NCBI GenBank assembly: GCA_964036665.1
Contig: OZ038527.1
Location: 18,746,221-18,810,220 of the forward strand
Direction: 5' to 3'
DNA from: Gordius sp. MW1
Lineage: Eukaryota > Nematomorpha > Gordioida > Gordea > Gordiidae
Length of the DNA stretch: 64,000 nucleotides
Each line of letters opens with the position of its first letter. Within the stretch, counting starts at the first letter, position 1. This document shows positions 20,754-32,336 of the stretch, piece by piece. Below the pieces are notes generated by a model. The model did not search any database and was not told the DNA's origin. It saw only the letters and a program-made list of their open reading frames with translations. The position numbers and the translations under genes are program-made.

Positions 20754-23700
20754 ATGTCCGACAATGAAACACCTCCACCCCTCATCGAAAATGTCACAAA
20801 CGGTGATGGCAAATTGTCCAGTTGTCAAAGCATGGAATCCCTCGCTACGACCAATAACAATTCATCCATCGGCGAAGAGGTAAAATGAATACAAATATAA
20901 AATCTATGATTTTAGAAATCAAGTTCTATGTGACTCTCTTTTAAAAATTATTTTAGAAATAGGTAGGCTAAGCGCACTCAAAACCTTTGATAAATTGCCA
21001 ATTATTGTTAACAAAAAATTGTATGGAAAGATTTTTGATACTTTTTTAATAGGTTACCAATTTTAATTTTTTTTATAATTGATCACTTATTATTGTAATT
21101 CCTCATCCAACAAGAGTTTTTATTGAACATTTAAATTGATATTAGTTATGATTATGATCCAGTATATTTAAATTTCCTAGCAATATTCGCAAAGTAATAA
21201 AGTTTCACAGACTTTATGCAAAATGTCAAAAATAACATTAAATAATTTTTTGGCTGAGTTTATGAAGTCACAAAATTAAAAAACACGTCACGGTTTCCTG
21301 ACTTATAAAACACATTCAATCACAAGTGGTCTCGTAAGTTAAAATTAAAATTATCTATTGCGGAAGTCACGGGCGGAATTAGAGGGGGGGGGGCAATAAT
21401 GATTTATGAAAAGGCAAAATGATCATTTGCTGAAATTTTAGCCATAATTTTAATAAATTTTAACACCTTTTTGGATTTAGAGGGGGGCAACCGCCCCTCC
21501 CTGCCTCCCCCCTATGGGGGAAGTACATAAAATAATAATGGACTGGACATGATATAATTTTTGATCGGTTTATAAGGATTAGGCTTATAAAGCTAACAAC
21601 CTATTTATAGATATCATTTTTAATGCCAAGTCAATGGTCCCAATTTAGATTTCACAAACGAAGACTTACGATATATTAATTATTAAAAATATATTTGTAT
21701 GTGCTACTATATTTTAAATTACAATGTCAGGGTTTCTTTTAAAGAAGGGGTTGGAGGGGAAATTTCTTGCTACCGTTCCATATTAAATTTAGAAAAACCG
21801 AGTAAATGATGTTATAAAGCAAATTTAATAAAAAATACCCCCCCCCCCCCGTTATAAAGAATCCATGAATAATATAATATTATAATGTGTCTCCAAACCA
21901 AAGGTATGTAGATATAAAACTAAAGACTAATACCAAAATTATAAGATTCATTTAACAATATCTTATTGCCAAATTTATGTTTAAGTTTGAACGTAAATTA
22001 AATATGCTAGCATCTTTTTGTCTAAAAATAGTAATGAAACAAACAACTAATGATATCAACTCTATATATAAAAGTAAGATATATCTAATCTAAAATATCT
22101 TATGTTAAGGAATTTAATTTAATCTAAATTAGTCGTTCTATTTAAGAATATGAGGCTATATTAATTTTTTACATTTTCTTTGTATAGTCATTTTGAGCCC
22201 AAATCATTCTGTGATCAGTTATCGATTAATATATTTAAGGTCAAAATGTCTTGTAATACAATGATTATCTGCCATTCTATTACAATCTCATTGTATTTTT
22301 ATCCCCCATAAATCAAAAAGGTTAAATAAAAATTCCACTAGCTATTAAATATATGAATCTTATATTGAGTAAATTCGGTTGTTTAATAATAAATGCATAA
22401 AATATAAATACAAACACATCTATAATACATATATATAACTGAATATTTGTCTACTTCTACGCAACATAATAATTATATGTAATTTAAATATAAATACATT
22501 AAAAGTGAAAATTAAAGTTCTCATAACAAATAAAATTGAATGTGAATAATAATAGTAATTTCCGTGTTTTTAGTGTTCATATTTTATCCAGCGCCTAATG
22601 TCACATACACTTCACAGCAATAAAAATGTAATAAATTTAAACGTGCCGATTGTGATGTAATTGTTTTGACCTCAAAAACACATAAATTGACCAGCCTGTT
22701 AATATACTTAGAATTGAATGAAAGTTGGAAGGTTAGGGGCATTTTGATCTTTTTTACACTAAATTTCTTTGACCGCACAGACTGCTTATCAGCAATAAAA
22801 AGAAACCATTTTTTCCGCCATATTGAATTATGGAAAATTAAGGAAAGGTGAAATAAAATATGTTAAAGTGATTTTGGTGAATAAATCATAAAAAAGGGAA
22901 ATTAAACGAGGTAATATTAAAATTAAATATATGACAACTAGATTCTAACTAAAAAATATATAATTTATTGTAAAAATAAAAGAGTATGTGTGTAGATTTA
23001 TCTCTAAATCACTTGATCTTATTCTATGTCATATGATTTAGATTAGTGATAGTAATCTACTCCATAATAATTTGATAATAATAGATCTTCTACCATGGGC
23101 AAAGCCAGCATTGGAATTAGAGGGGGGCAATAGGAGGGGCAAAGTGATAAGTTTTTAAAAAGTAGACCATAATTTTAATAAATTTTAAAGAGTTTGCGGA
23201 TTTAGAGAGAGGGACAGCCGCCTCTCTCTGGCTGCGCCCATGTCTTCTACCCCTTTTATTATGCCTATCTTGTAGCTTGTTATTTAATTTGTAAACATTA
23301 TTAATTGATATATATGAGCATGGGCTTAGCCAGGGGGTGGCAGGGAGGGGTGGCTACTCCCCTTTAAATCCAATAATTTCTAAAAATTTAACGTAACTAT
23401 GCTTAAATTTAAAAAAATTCTCATTTTGCCGGTCCCTAAAGCATTAGTGCCCCCCAGTTGCAATTCTGGCTACGCCCCTGTATATAAGGGCACAATTCAG
23501 AATTTTGAATTAGAGACCTGCACGGCCCGGCCCGCGGACAGACCTAAAAGCCCGGCCTGCGGGCCGGGCTTAGACGGGCTTATGCTTAAAAATAAAACAA
23601 CGGGGCGGGGCGGGCCGTAATATAACTTAACGGGCTCGGGCTGGGCCTAGGTATGCTTAAGGCCCGTTAAGAGCCCGTTACAGAATTAAGTGGATATAGT

Positions 23701-26700
23701 ATAAAAGAAGGTGTTTTTATAATGTTCTAATTATATTTATTTTGTGTATATAAATTAACAAGGAAAGTTTAATTTTATTTTAATTTTTGATCATTAATTA
23801 ATCAATATCTCAACCCGCATTATAAATGTTAAAGATATTCATTTTCATGCACAATGCAATGATCCCATGGGCATAGCCAATTTGAATTAGAGGGGGGCAG
23901 TTTAGGAGGGCAAAAAATGTTTTTTAGCTTAAGAATCTTTGGATTTGGAGGGGGCAGCTGCCCATCCCTGCCTTCCCATTTATACCCTCTAGCAATCTTG
24001 AGCGAATTAATTTAATATTATGTAAGATTATTTAAATATATACTCATAAACAAATTTAAAAACAAATTTTAAAATTTATCACTCTTGTTTCATTTTTTTA
24101 TCAATAACCTAAAAATTAAAAATGATGGAAAAGCAAAGAAGCCAAGTAACTTTATTAAAACATTATAACCTTAAATAAGGGTTTTAAGGGTCTATTTGGC
24201 TTATATAGTTATATATATGCCGAAGTGCCACTTATAAAATAAATTTTTCCCCTGTAAGTCGCCTTTAAGATAGACGATCTCGTCTGATCGGGAATTATTA
24301 ATTTATTCTTTTTAAAATATTTTTATTAATTTTTAACACATACATATGGTTTACCATATGAATAAAAAAAATAAACAAAAAATATAAAAAAAATTTTTAC
24401 GGGCCCGGGCTTATAAATTAAAATTTTGACGGGCCCGGGCCGGGCTTGTAAATTTTTATACGGGCGGGCCGACTGACTTAAACAGGCCCGTTGCAGGTCT
24501 CTATGGTGAATACGTACACAATTTACTATTTGAAACTCTGGCATGAGCAATCTATAAAATAAAAAAGTACGAAATATTTTTAAAATTCAGTAAATTAAAA
24601 TACATGTAGAAATAACTTTGGAAAAGAGTTTATCACCTTTAACGTGAGCTTCAAGCAGTGGCGTAGCCAGGATTTTCTCCCGGGGGGGAATTTTCAATTT
24701 TTTTTGTAACATTATTATTTCAACATCAAAAAAAAATATAAACATTAGATATTTTTTTCGGGGGGGGGGGGGGGAAAAATTTCCCGTTTCCCCCCCCCCC
24801 CGCTGGCTACGCCACTGGCTTCAAGTGAAGTAATATTGTTTATTATATATGATGGTACGGGTATATGGTTTAAGAAATAAATTATTAAACATTTTCATGA
24901 GCTTATCTAAATTATTATAATATATAAATATCAACCAGAAAGGGCTCTTATATGTGGCTATTTTTTGAACATATTTAAATTAAACTTACATGAAGCTGAC
25001 TTTTGATGTAAGTGTGCGATATAAAGATATGTCAGTCTCTCATCTAAACAAACTATGCTACGGGGGGGGGGGGGAAGGCGTAGGCCTAATTATTATTCAA
25101 AGGGCAAGAGGATTTTAATTAATTTTATTATAAAATTTTTAACAAACTATATAAAAACTCTAAACTTTAGCAAAATATTTGTTATTAATTGCTCTAAATA
25201 TTTTCAATCTTGGTAGAATTGTTTCAAAATTTAAAACCAATACGCCATTGAACAATGTCCTAAGCATGTCCAGGATAAGAATTAAGGGAAGAGGCCAATT
25301 AGTTACACAATTTATTTTGGAAAAGCAGTTTGCTTAATTTTATGTATAGATTTGTTAACTTTTGCAGAAATCTATACACAGAAACCAATTACCTGATACT
25401 AATCAGAGGTCAGATTTGTTTGGAATTTTCTGCCCGAACCCGGCCCGATTAAATTTTTTATTTCATTGCCCGCACGGGCCCGTCCGATCCAACTAAGTAT
25501 CTGCCCGGGCCCGCCCGAATAGTCAAAGCTACCCGAATTGCCCCGCCCGAATTATTAAATTTGCCGGTTAATCCCGAATTTACGCGATCCCAAACAGAGG
25601 TCAGATTGTTTAAATTTTTCTGTCCGAACCCGGCACGGTCCAAATTTTTAACCAAATTGCCCGCCTGAACCTTTCTAAGTGTCCGCTCGGCCATGCCCGA
25701 ACCATTAAAGCTGCCCGGCCCAATTAATTAAATTTACCCGTTAGACCCAAATTTATGCAATCCCAATATCTTTCAACCACTATTAAAAAATGGGCACACA
25801 ATTTTAATAGATATTAATTGCTAATGCATTTAGGTTACTAACAAATTATTTCAATTAGTAATACTTACTTTGTTGTAGAATATAATGGAGAAAATTTTTA
25901 TTTAAAGCAAAAATGGTTGTGAATTAATTATGTATCATAAAAATAAGTAATAGGGTAGATAAGGAAATATAAAGGACGGAAGAAATGGGGCAAAAAAAGA
26001 ATGATATGAAAATTAATTATAATAGAAATTATAAATTAGTAATAGCGTAGGGGAATAAAAAAGGCGAATTGAACCAAATTTTATTTGTTAAAAAAACTAT
26101 GGCATGAAGCCTTTGTTTTAAGTCTAGACCGCACACATGTGTATTGCGAACAAGGAAATGGCTACATAACTATAAATATTTCAATCTTTTCCTTTAACGT
26201 AGCTAATAAATGGAGTCGAGCAAAGATTTAACTTGGGGGGGGGGCAGCATTCGCTACAATCTAATAAAAAAATAACATGATAATCTACTATGATTTTAAT
26301 TTAACTATGCCCGAATCGCCCGAATCTTATCAACGTGCCCGCTTGAAAATTAAAATTTAAGACAGTTGCCCGGCCCGTGGGCCGGGCAGCGGGCCGAGCC
26401 GGGCAAATCTGGTCTCTGATAATAATACAGTCGCTCTCCTTGTTTAGATTTTAAAGTATATACATTATTATATTATAATAAAATGATTAGGCCCAATTTG
26501 CAAGCTCTAAAAACAGAAAAACATGCAATGTCTTATTACTCCCACCTATTTTTTTGGAGATAAAAGCGATAGCTATTTATTTAAACTGTCTAAATGGTAT
26601 TAAAGTTAGAGCCCAACCAAAGCAGCATACGTGCATGATCCTCGCATGGCGACTCTTAAAATTTATCGTGGTTTATCAAATTATACTACGACAATTTAAA

Positions 26701-28713
26701 TAAATGTTTAAAATGAATAGAGCTATTTAACCATTTGTTATTGACTCATACTATTATATATATATTTTCATTAGGTGCGAACATTATTTGTCAGTGGATT
26801 GCCCATGGACACTAAATCACGGGAACTCTACTTATTATTTCGCGGATATAAGGTAAATCATCTTTCACGTCCAGCATAAACTGTATTTTCATTTTTCCAA
26901 CTGTAAAATTTATCACCGCATTAATCTTACGCAAAATTTTCTATGCTTTATATTTATTTGTGCACTTAACTTGTTGCACACGATACACACATATATAATA
27001 TTGATGGATGGAAATAGGTAATTGTTGTGGTGTCTAAATTTTAGCTAAAAAATTATTTAACAGTTAACCAAGGTCACGCATGATGTATATCTAATGTCGC
27101 GTTATAATTAAATTTGGCGTGAGAGCTATTGATATTAATGTTTATAGAAGGAGCCATTAGTTCAATTGCCCAGTTCCATGCCATTTATGACATTCTATTT
27201 TAACCAAACATATTAATTGCTGGTTATTTATATGTTCGAAACTACTTTATCCAGTTTTTAAGAGACCTTTAAGCACATTAAATATATAATTTTAAAGCTA
27301 CAAATATACACTAAATTAAGATTTAATACTTTCGTGTCCTAGAAATTATTAATTTTAACATTTATAATATAGGGTTACGAAAATTCTTTGTTAAAAGTGA
27401 CTAGCAAGCTTGGCAAAAACCAATCGGTGAGAAAAACAATTTGTATAATATATAATTAAATAATAAATGAAAGTTGATAAAGGATATAGAACTTTCATTT
27501 AATGTTTTTCCTTTAGCCTGTTGGATTTATTACCTTCAACACCCGTGCTGATGCTGAATACGCCAAGCAAGATTTGCAAGTATAACATATTATGTAATTC
27601 ATTTGTTATTTTTGACTTCGACTAAAAAGCAACTTCCTTATTACTTGTGGGAATTGCAATCAGCATCACGTTTGTATGCCTTTTATATCTTTTATTGGTA
27701 GGAAATTAACATTTTTACATAATTCCCGGAGATGGTGATAGATGTTGCATTTTAAGAATAATAGTCGTTAGTCCTAATAAAATTAAAACTTTGTATGGGC
27801 AAACGTGTTGCTTTCACTCGTTTTTTTTATTGAGATTCGCACTATTAAAACACGGCGAAAACTATTTTTCCGAACTAATTAATTAACGCTGAACCTTATA
27901 TGAAATTTTTTTCTAAAGGGTCTCCGTTTCGATCCCGACTTAAGTCAGACCTTGAGACTCGAGTTCGCAAAAACCAATACCAAAGTCGCTAAACCCAAAA
28001 TCCCAATTGTCGTCAATGGATGTCATAATGTCACCGCCGCAGCCTCAATCCTTAACGGAGCCGGTTTAGTGATAAACGGACCACTGAATGGCCACCATCA
28101 TTTGTTATCCAATCCCTACTATCACACCCAACAACATCTTCAACTGGGAAACCACATTCAGCATCCTCACCCTTCTCATCTCCACCCATCTCTAACACCC
28201 CTAACCGCCTTCCCTCAAGTTATAAATTGCCAATCGGCATTCCTCAGGCCCATTACATTACCTGGTATTTATTTTGCATCCCCACACCTCTATTAACAAT
28301 ATCTTTATTGCTAATTAGCATAACGATGCTCTAAAACTTGGTGTTATTTTTAGGAGTTGTATTAGTTAGTATAAAATTTGCTTCTTATATATAAACAAAT
28401 TCTAAATTGTAGTATACTAATATTTTAAAAGCTTGACACACAAAATTTATGTTATATTAAAAGATACCTAGTCAGTAGTACAGCACAGTTAACAAATTCT
28501 TAGGTATCGTTGGTTATCATTAATAAGAGGATTCAAACCTACAATTTGACAAAAGAGATGTTCTCAAAATTTTTATAATCATATTCAAACTAAGGTGAAA
28601 ATACGGCACCAACCCTGTTAGCTAGCCCGACTGATGGTCTTATTCACAATATATATCAAGATTTACCATCCGGTTATGTTCACACAACCCATTTGCAGCA
28701 ATCGGGCGCCCCC
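20754..28713 (+). CDS. cpo: couch potato/RBPMS-family RNA-binding protein
   Basis: Exons: 20,754-20,879; 26,775-26,852; 27,373-27,426; 27,517-27,579; 27,919-28,296 (stop), all phase 0. The product is 232 residues. An in-frame TAA sits four codons before ATG 20,754, fixing the start. Residues 43-123 or so form one RRM. RNP2 lies in [10 protein letters not shown], followed by [26 protein letters not shown] with the split at intron 2; RNP1 lies in [20 protein letters not shown]; and the closing strand is [20 protein letters not shown], almost the family consensus. The tail is His/Pro-rich ([16 protein letters not shown]). Family members dimerise through the RRM, bind CAC-containing RNA and control splicing and mRNA fate in nerve and muscle. 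An alternative end is predicted: donor at 28,265 after CCT-G, joined in phase to exon 28,595-28,713 (acceptor TAAG, donor GTATGT), adding 40 codons and continuing to an exon not found. Intron 1 (5.9 kb) is full of transposons. Confidence 0.92.
21371..21525. mobile_element. degenerate G-rich MITE in cpo intron 1
   Basis: GGGCGGAATTAGAGGGGGGG at the left and a C-rich arm with GCCCCTCCCTGCCTCCCCCC at the right flank an AT core with AAATTTTAGCCATAATTTTAAT, as in the CATGGGCG family. The ends are decayed and no duplication is visible. Confidence 0.6.
23094..23242. mobile_element. MITE of the CATGGGCG family in cpo intron 1
   Basis: Starts CATGGGCAAAGCCAGC and ends GGCTGCGCCCATG. The perfect 8-bp direct repeat TCTTCTAC lies at 23,086-23,093 and 23,243-23,250. 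Confidence 0.88.
23319..23480. mobile_element. MITE of the CATGGGCG family in cpo intron 1
   Basis: Starts CATGGGCTTAGCCAGG and ends CTGGCTACGCCCCTG. The near-perfect 8-bp duplication TATATGAG/TATATAAG flanks it. It is only 77 bases from the preceding copy, so insertions cluster here. Confidence 0.82.
23511..24503. mobile_element. hAT-1 family, non-autonomous copy C
   Basis: The ends TAGAGACCTGCACGGCC and GGCCCGTTGCAGGTCTCTA are inverted. Imperfect 8-bp flanks are TTTTGAAT and TGGTGAAT. Subterminal GC-rich blocks of GCCCGGCC type lie at 23,524-23,680 and 24,400-24,490. A degenerate G-rich MITE (about 23,866-23,990) sits inside. No transposase remnant was seen. Confidence 0.75.
23866..23990. 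mobile_element. decayed CATGGGCG-family MITE nested in hAT-1 copy C
   Basis: CATGGGCATAGCCAATTTGA, then AGAGGGGGGCAG, and on the other side GGGGGCAGCTGCCCATCCCT recall the family, but the right TIR is largely lost. Confidence 0.5.
24656..24817. mobile_element. hAT MITE with CAGTGGCGTAGCC ends
   Basis: The 162-bp element has perfect 16-bp-class ends, CAGTGGCGTAGCCAGG and its inverted CTGGCTACGCCACTG. The 8-bp target duplication GCTTCAAG at 24,648-24,655 and 24,818-24,825 is perfect. A CAGNG start and 8-bp duplication are hallmarks of hAT. Long G and C runs form a possible hairpin. Confidence 0.92.
25404..26418. mobile_element. hAT-2 family, non-autonomous copy 1
   Basis: The ends CAGAGGTCAGATTTG and CAAATCTGGTCTCTG are inverted. 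Flanks ATACTAAT (25,396-25,403) and ATAATAAT (26,419-26,426) match at 7 of 8 positions. Subterminal blocks are rich in GCCCGAACCCGGCCCG. An internal near-duplicate of the left end begins at about 25,595 (CAGAGGTCAGATTGTTTAAA), so the left end is doubled. No transposase seen. Confidence 0.78.
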
Positions 28714-28727
28714 GTATGTAATAACAA

Positions 28728-29139
28728 ATGGAAATTTATGTATTAAAAATGCGATTATATATTAATTTATGCACGTTCAATTTTTCTCTTTTAACTCACA
28801 TTTTTACTTTATATACTTTATGCTTCAAACTAATTGTCACCCATATGAGTTATAAATGTTTAAATTTGTGTCAGCCAACTCATCTATTTAAGGCAATCAG
28901 TCGCTTATGTTTAGTTTGACAGCGCGTTTTTAAAAATGTCTAAATATTTGAGGTTAATTAGAAAATTCTAGGTTTGAGGTATTTAGGCTGTATACGACAT
29001 CATCCCTATTATACTATAAACCTTTATATGATAACTATGATTGCCCGCAAACACAATGTGTACAACGGTGTATTCCTTTTAACATATTTACAAATAATTT
29101 AGTAGCAATTACAATGCTTATACATTTATACAATGACAG
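28728..29139. other. intron or downstream flank of the cpo-like gene
   Basis: Follows the GTATGT donor at 28,714. AT-rich, with no motif in the 63-codon frame it contains. Confidence 0.4.
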
Positions 29140-29571
29140 ACACTTATCACCCCATTGCCCTTAGAGGTCTTTGCTATAGTCCCGCAACACAATATCAAGG
29201 ATTCAATAAATCCCGAGGAACAAATAAACAATAACATGACCCTGAATTACACAATAAATAATCGACATTCCATTATTACGCAACATACCTCCGCCCAAAT
29301 GAAATTTATTCAATTAGATACCAACAAAACCTTCTCCCCGCTTAAGCAATCTCATACGCGTGTTAAGACAAATGCAAATAACCTTAGATGTTTCATAAAG
29401 TTGTCGGGCAATGGAACGTGGAACTCTCAGTATTTAAATAGTTTATCTCTTAATCGCATCTTGACAATGCCAACCGATTCCGTCCATGATAAACATCTTC
29501 AAAAGCATACAGTCAATAATCCTATACCTACCATTTCTAATCTTACAAATAAAATGAGCTCCAAGTAATTT
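29140..29571 (+). CDS. unassigned open frame, possible terminal exon
   Basis: An open frame of over 140 codons between a possible AG acceptor (29,138-29,139) and TAA at 29,569. So long a frame is unlikely by chance at this AT content. The peptide is rich in Asn, Thr and Ser with no recognised domain. The acceptor is phase 0, matching the open donor of the alternative cpo exon at 28,713, so it could be the end of that isoform. The weak polypyrimidine tract argues against this. It may instead be an old coding fragment. Confidence 0.35.
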
Positions 29572-29576
29572 ATTAA

Positions 29577-29921
29577 TTACCTTATATCTCTTCCCACCAA
29601 TGGTTGGAGCATTTCCACAACTTTTTAGAATCACACAATCTAAAAATTGTACATCTCTTAGAATTGGTGGGAAACTATGTAAATTCATTTAGTAAACCTG
29701 ATCTAATGCTCTATTTATCTAACAGTCCATCGATTTTCTCAAATAATTCCAATAATGAATGCACACATAATGGAGTGATTTTAGAAGAATCTTTGATTGT
29801 TCAAAAAAATCCTCAAAGCAGTTTGAGTGAAGTTTTAGATGCAATGCTTAGTCCACGACATCGCAATTCGGTTATATCGTTTGGTGAAAAATATTGCCTT
29901 GAAAGCAACATGATGAGTCAG
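29577..29921 (+). CDS. unassigned open frame ending in a strong splice donor
   Basis: Open from 29,577. The first ATG is at about 29,706, giving a Ser/Asn-rich start. It includes SSLSEVLDAMLSPRHRNSVI and FGEKYCLESNMMSQ, ending CAG before GTATGT at 29,922 in phase 0. It looks like an internal or first coding exon. The next exon is unknown. The RhoGAP exon at 59,568 accepts phase 0, so an alternative far-upstream first exon is possible but unproven. No motif identifies it. Confidence 0.4.
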
Positions 29922-29930
29922 GTATGTTAA

Positions 29931-30710
29931 GCAACTATCCTTGTATGTGATCAAATATTTGAATACCGTAAATTGTAGGATTTATATTATCTGCGGACCA
30001 AACGAAAACTAGACTCAAGCGGGCATGGTTAACAAATCCCAGGCATTATCTCAATTTAGGTAGCTACCCCATCTTAAAATGTACATAAATAGCTCATGCT
30101 TGTATAGCCCTGGCTCTTAAAAAATTCGGCTTTGCAGAACGACCCCACTCCGTCCATTTATGTTGTTTTTACATTGATCATATTGACTAAATAATGACTG
30201 TGATAGAAAGTGTAAAAGTAACCTCGGCAACTAATTTATACGAACAAACACCTCTCGTTTTGTCATTCCACGTATAAACTATAATAACTTTCGTTTAAAT
30301 TCCATATGCTGATAATCGGCAAATGTTTACGTTATACATTATTATATAAATCGTTATATTTAATTAATTTACTTATTAATGTATGTATAAATGCTTATGG
30401 GCCAGTTTTAGTCCGATGTTAATTATATATTCACTATTATTATCATAAAAACTACGTTATTGAATTTGTTGTATGAAGATTTAATAAATTTGTTGTATTT
30501 TATAGACATTATATTTATCACTTAAATAGGATCAAATTTGTCCTAGCCTTTTATGCATAAAATCTGTGTGTTTTAAGACGTTTTCTTGTCACTTTAAGAA
30601 TTAAAAGATATATACAAATTTATCGAAACCCACTTTTAATATCTTTAAAATCTTATAAATATATAATAGTCTCTAAAAAACATTTACATATAAAGGAGTT
30701 TTTTCTTTGA
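29931..30710. other. AT-rich spacer
   Basis: No exon with matching phase or repeat end was seen between the ORF at 29.9 kb and the retroelement nest. Confidence 0.35.
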
Positions 30711-31181
30711 TCATCTTCTTCTTTATCAGGCATTTGGCCCCACAATCGTAGGGTTTGTGTTGTGAGTTACTTCCATCTTGATTGGGTATATTGCATGTCT
30801 TGATCTTTTTAGTTTTAATAACTTTGTCGACTTATTCTTCCCACGTGACACGAGGTCGTCCTATTCCTCCCTTCCTCGGTAACTCCATGTCCAGTATTTT
30901 GCGATTAAAATCATTTGTTTCCCTTTTTAATATATGCCCATACCAACCGATTTTCGTTAAGTGTCTACTATAAATTAAATACCCATTTTTGTCATAAGAA
31001 CATTAGTCATATGACAGAGCTTAGTATACCCCAAGCTCCACCGTATCATTCACTCCGTGGCTTGTAATAGCTTTTCTTCCGTCGTGTTTAATGCATAGAC
31101 TACATAGACTGCTCATCACGGTATAAAATGTGTGTGTGTTTTTCCGTTATTTTGAAGAACACTACCGTCCTATACCACATA

Positions 31182-31221
31182 ATGGCGTTTTGCGCTGTGC
31201 CGTTTTGTTCGAACAGGAGAG
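31182..31221 (+). pseudogene. THAP-domain first exon, left arm of foldback
   Basis: ATG at 31,182 begins MAFCAVPFCSNRRG, fitting the THAP pattern CxxxxC near the N-terminus (Cys 4 and Cys 9 here) followed by N-R. It ends at a GGTAAAA donor at 31,222. The rest of the THAP domain and the transposase are not in the element, so no full protein can be made from it. Confidence 0.7.
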
Positions 31222-31414
31222 GTAAAAAAAAATGGTTTTGATTCCATAAATAAGTAAGATATTACAAAATATATTATATTTTTAAAAAATATTAACATCA
31301 TTACAGTTTTTACATTTTTAATTTTTATGAAATGTGTCAATAATAAATTTTTAAAAATATCATATATTTTGTAATATCTTACTTATTTATGGTATCAAAA
31401 AATTTTTTCTTTAC

Positions 31415-31454
31415 CTCTCCTGTTCGAACAAAACGGTACAGCGCAAAACGCCAT
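31415..31454 (-). pseudogene. THAP-domain first exon, right arm of foldback
   Basis: Mirror copy of the left-arm exon on the minus strand, encoding the same MAFCAVPFCSNRRG and followed by GTAAAG. A base difference (GTACAG versus GTGCCG-type in the Val/Pro codons) is silent at Val, showing some divergence between arms. Confidence 0.7.
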
Positions 31455-32336
31455 TATGTGATATAGGACGGTAGTGTTATTCAAAATGGAGGCAAATTTC
31501 ACACACAATTTGCCATATGGAACATATAACATGGGCAGTCTATGTAGTCTATGGTTTAATGCCCATGTTTCACTTCCATAGAGTAACACCGGTCTATAGA
31601 TTTTTAAACTTTGCTCATCAACCATATTGGCATTTTCTTGACGCACATTACACCGTATATACTCGCTATTTAAGCCATTCTTTTTGAATCTAGGCATTTA
31701 CCTCCCTTGCGCAACCTCCTTCTTGGTGTACCATCGAGCTGACGTATGTGAACCTGTCTATTTTGGGGTACTTTAAATGGTCATCTAGCGATGGGATGCT
31801 TGTAACGTTTATTTGCATGTGTACCGTTTCGATAGTTGACCTTTAAACTATATCCAGCTAAGCGCCTTGACAACTTTTCCGCTTCCTTGAATACTTTCCC
31901 CTTTGTCTCCTCGCATAGTACTATATCATGAGCAGATAGCATACACAATGGCGTTGGCTTTTGAATATCTCTCGTTATCGAGTCCATAATTATATTAAAT
32001 AAAAAGGGACTTAGAGCAGATTCGTGATGCTATCCCATTCCAACCCGAAAAGGCTTAGAGTCTTCAATTGTCGTCCTAACGCACGAATTTGAGGCTTCAT
32101 AAACATTTTTCACAAGCCATACGCGTCAGGGATATTTTGTTTTCTCAAGCACTACCATATTAAATTGCGAGAGACCGTGTCATAAGCTTCCTCCAAGTCG
32201 ATAAAGTAGGTCTTTTCTCTTTTCACCATATTTATTCATCATTTGACTTAGTGCAAAAATTAGATCGAGTGTGGATTTGCCGGCCACAAATCCGAATTGG
32301 TTAGCCGCTATTTCCACCTTGTTTTTTAGATGTTAC

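Larger units (their letters stand above)
31094..31553. mobile_element. P-type foldback element with a THAP exon in each arm
   Basis: The 460-bp element lies in RTE-1 copy 2 with a perfect 8-bp duplication GTTTAATG (31,086-31,093 and 31,554-31,561). Copy 1 of RTE-1 has the site only once, in WALN. The ends are CATAGACTACATAGACTGC and its exact inverse. The arms stay inverted copies for well over 100 bases, with divergence in between, around an AT-rich centre. Each arm encodes M-A-F-C-A-V-P-F-C-S-N-R-R-G-K read inward, then a GTAAA donor. That is the start of a THAP zinc finger, the N-terminal DNA-binding domain of P-element transposases. CA-starting ends and 8-bp duplications also fit P. It is thus an inverted duplication of a P-type 5' end. 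Confidence 0.85.

Noticed and set aside
22584-22851. Overlapping frames on both strands in cpo intron 1
   Set aside because: No motif, no splice support, typical chance frames in AT-rich DNA.
23399-23620. ORF spanning a MITE and a hAT end
   Set aside because: It crosses two separate transposon boundaries, so cannot be one gene.
28728-28919. 63-codon ORF after the alternative cpo exon
   Set aside because: Begins inside the predicted intron, is Leu/Thr-rich without motif, and has no acceptor in phase.
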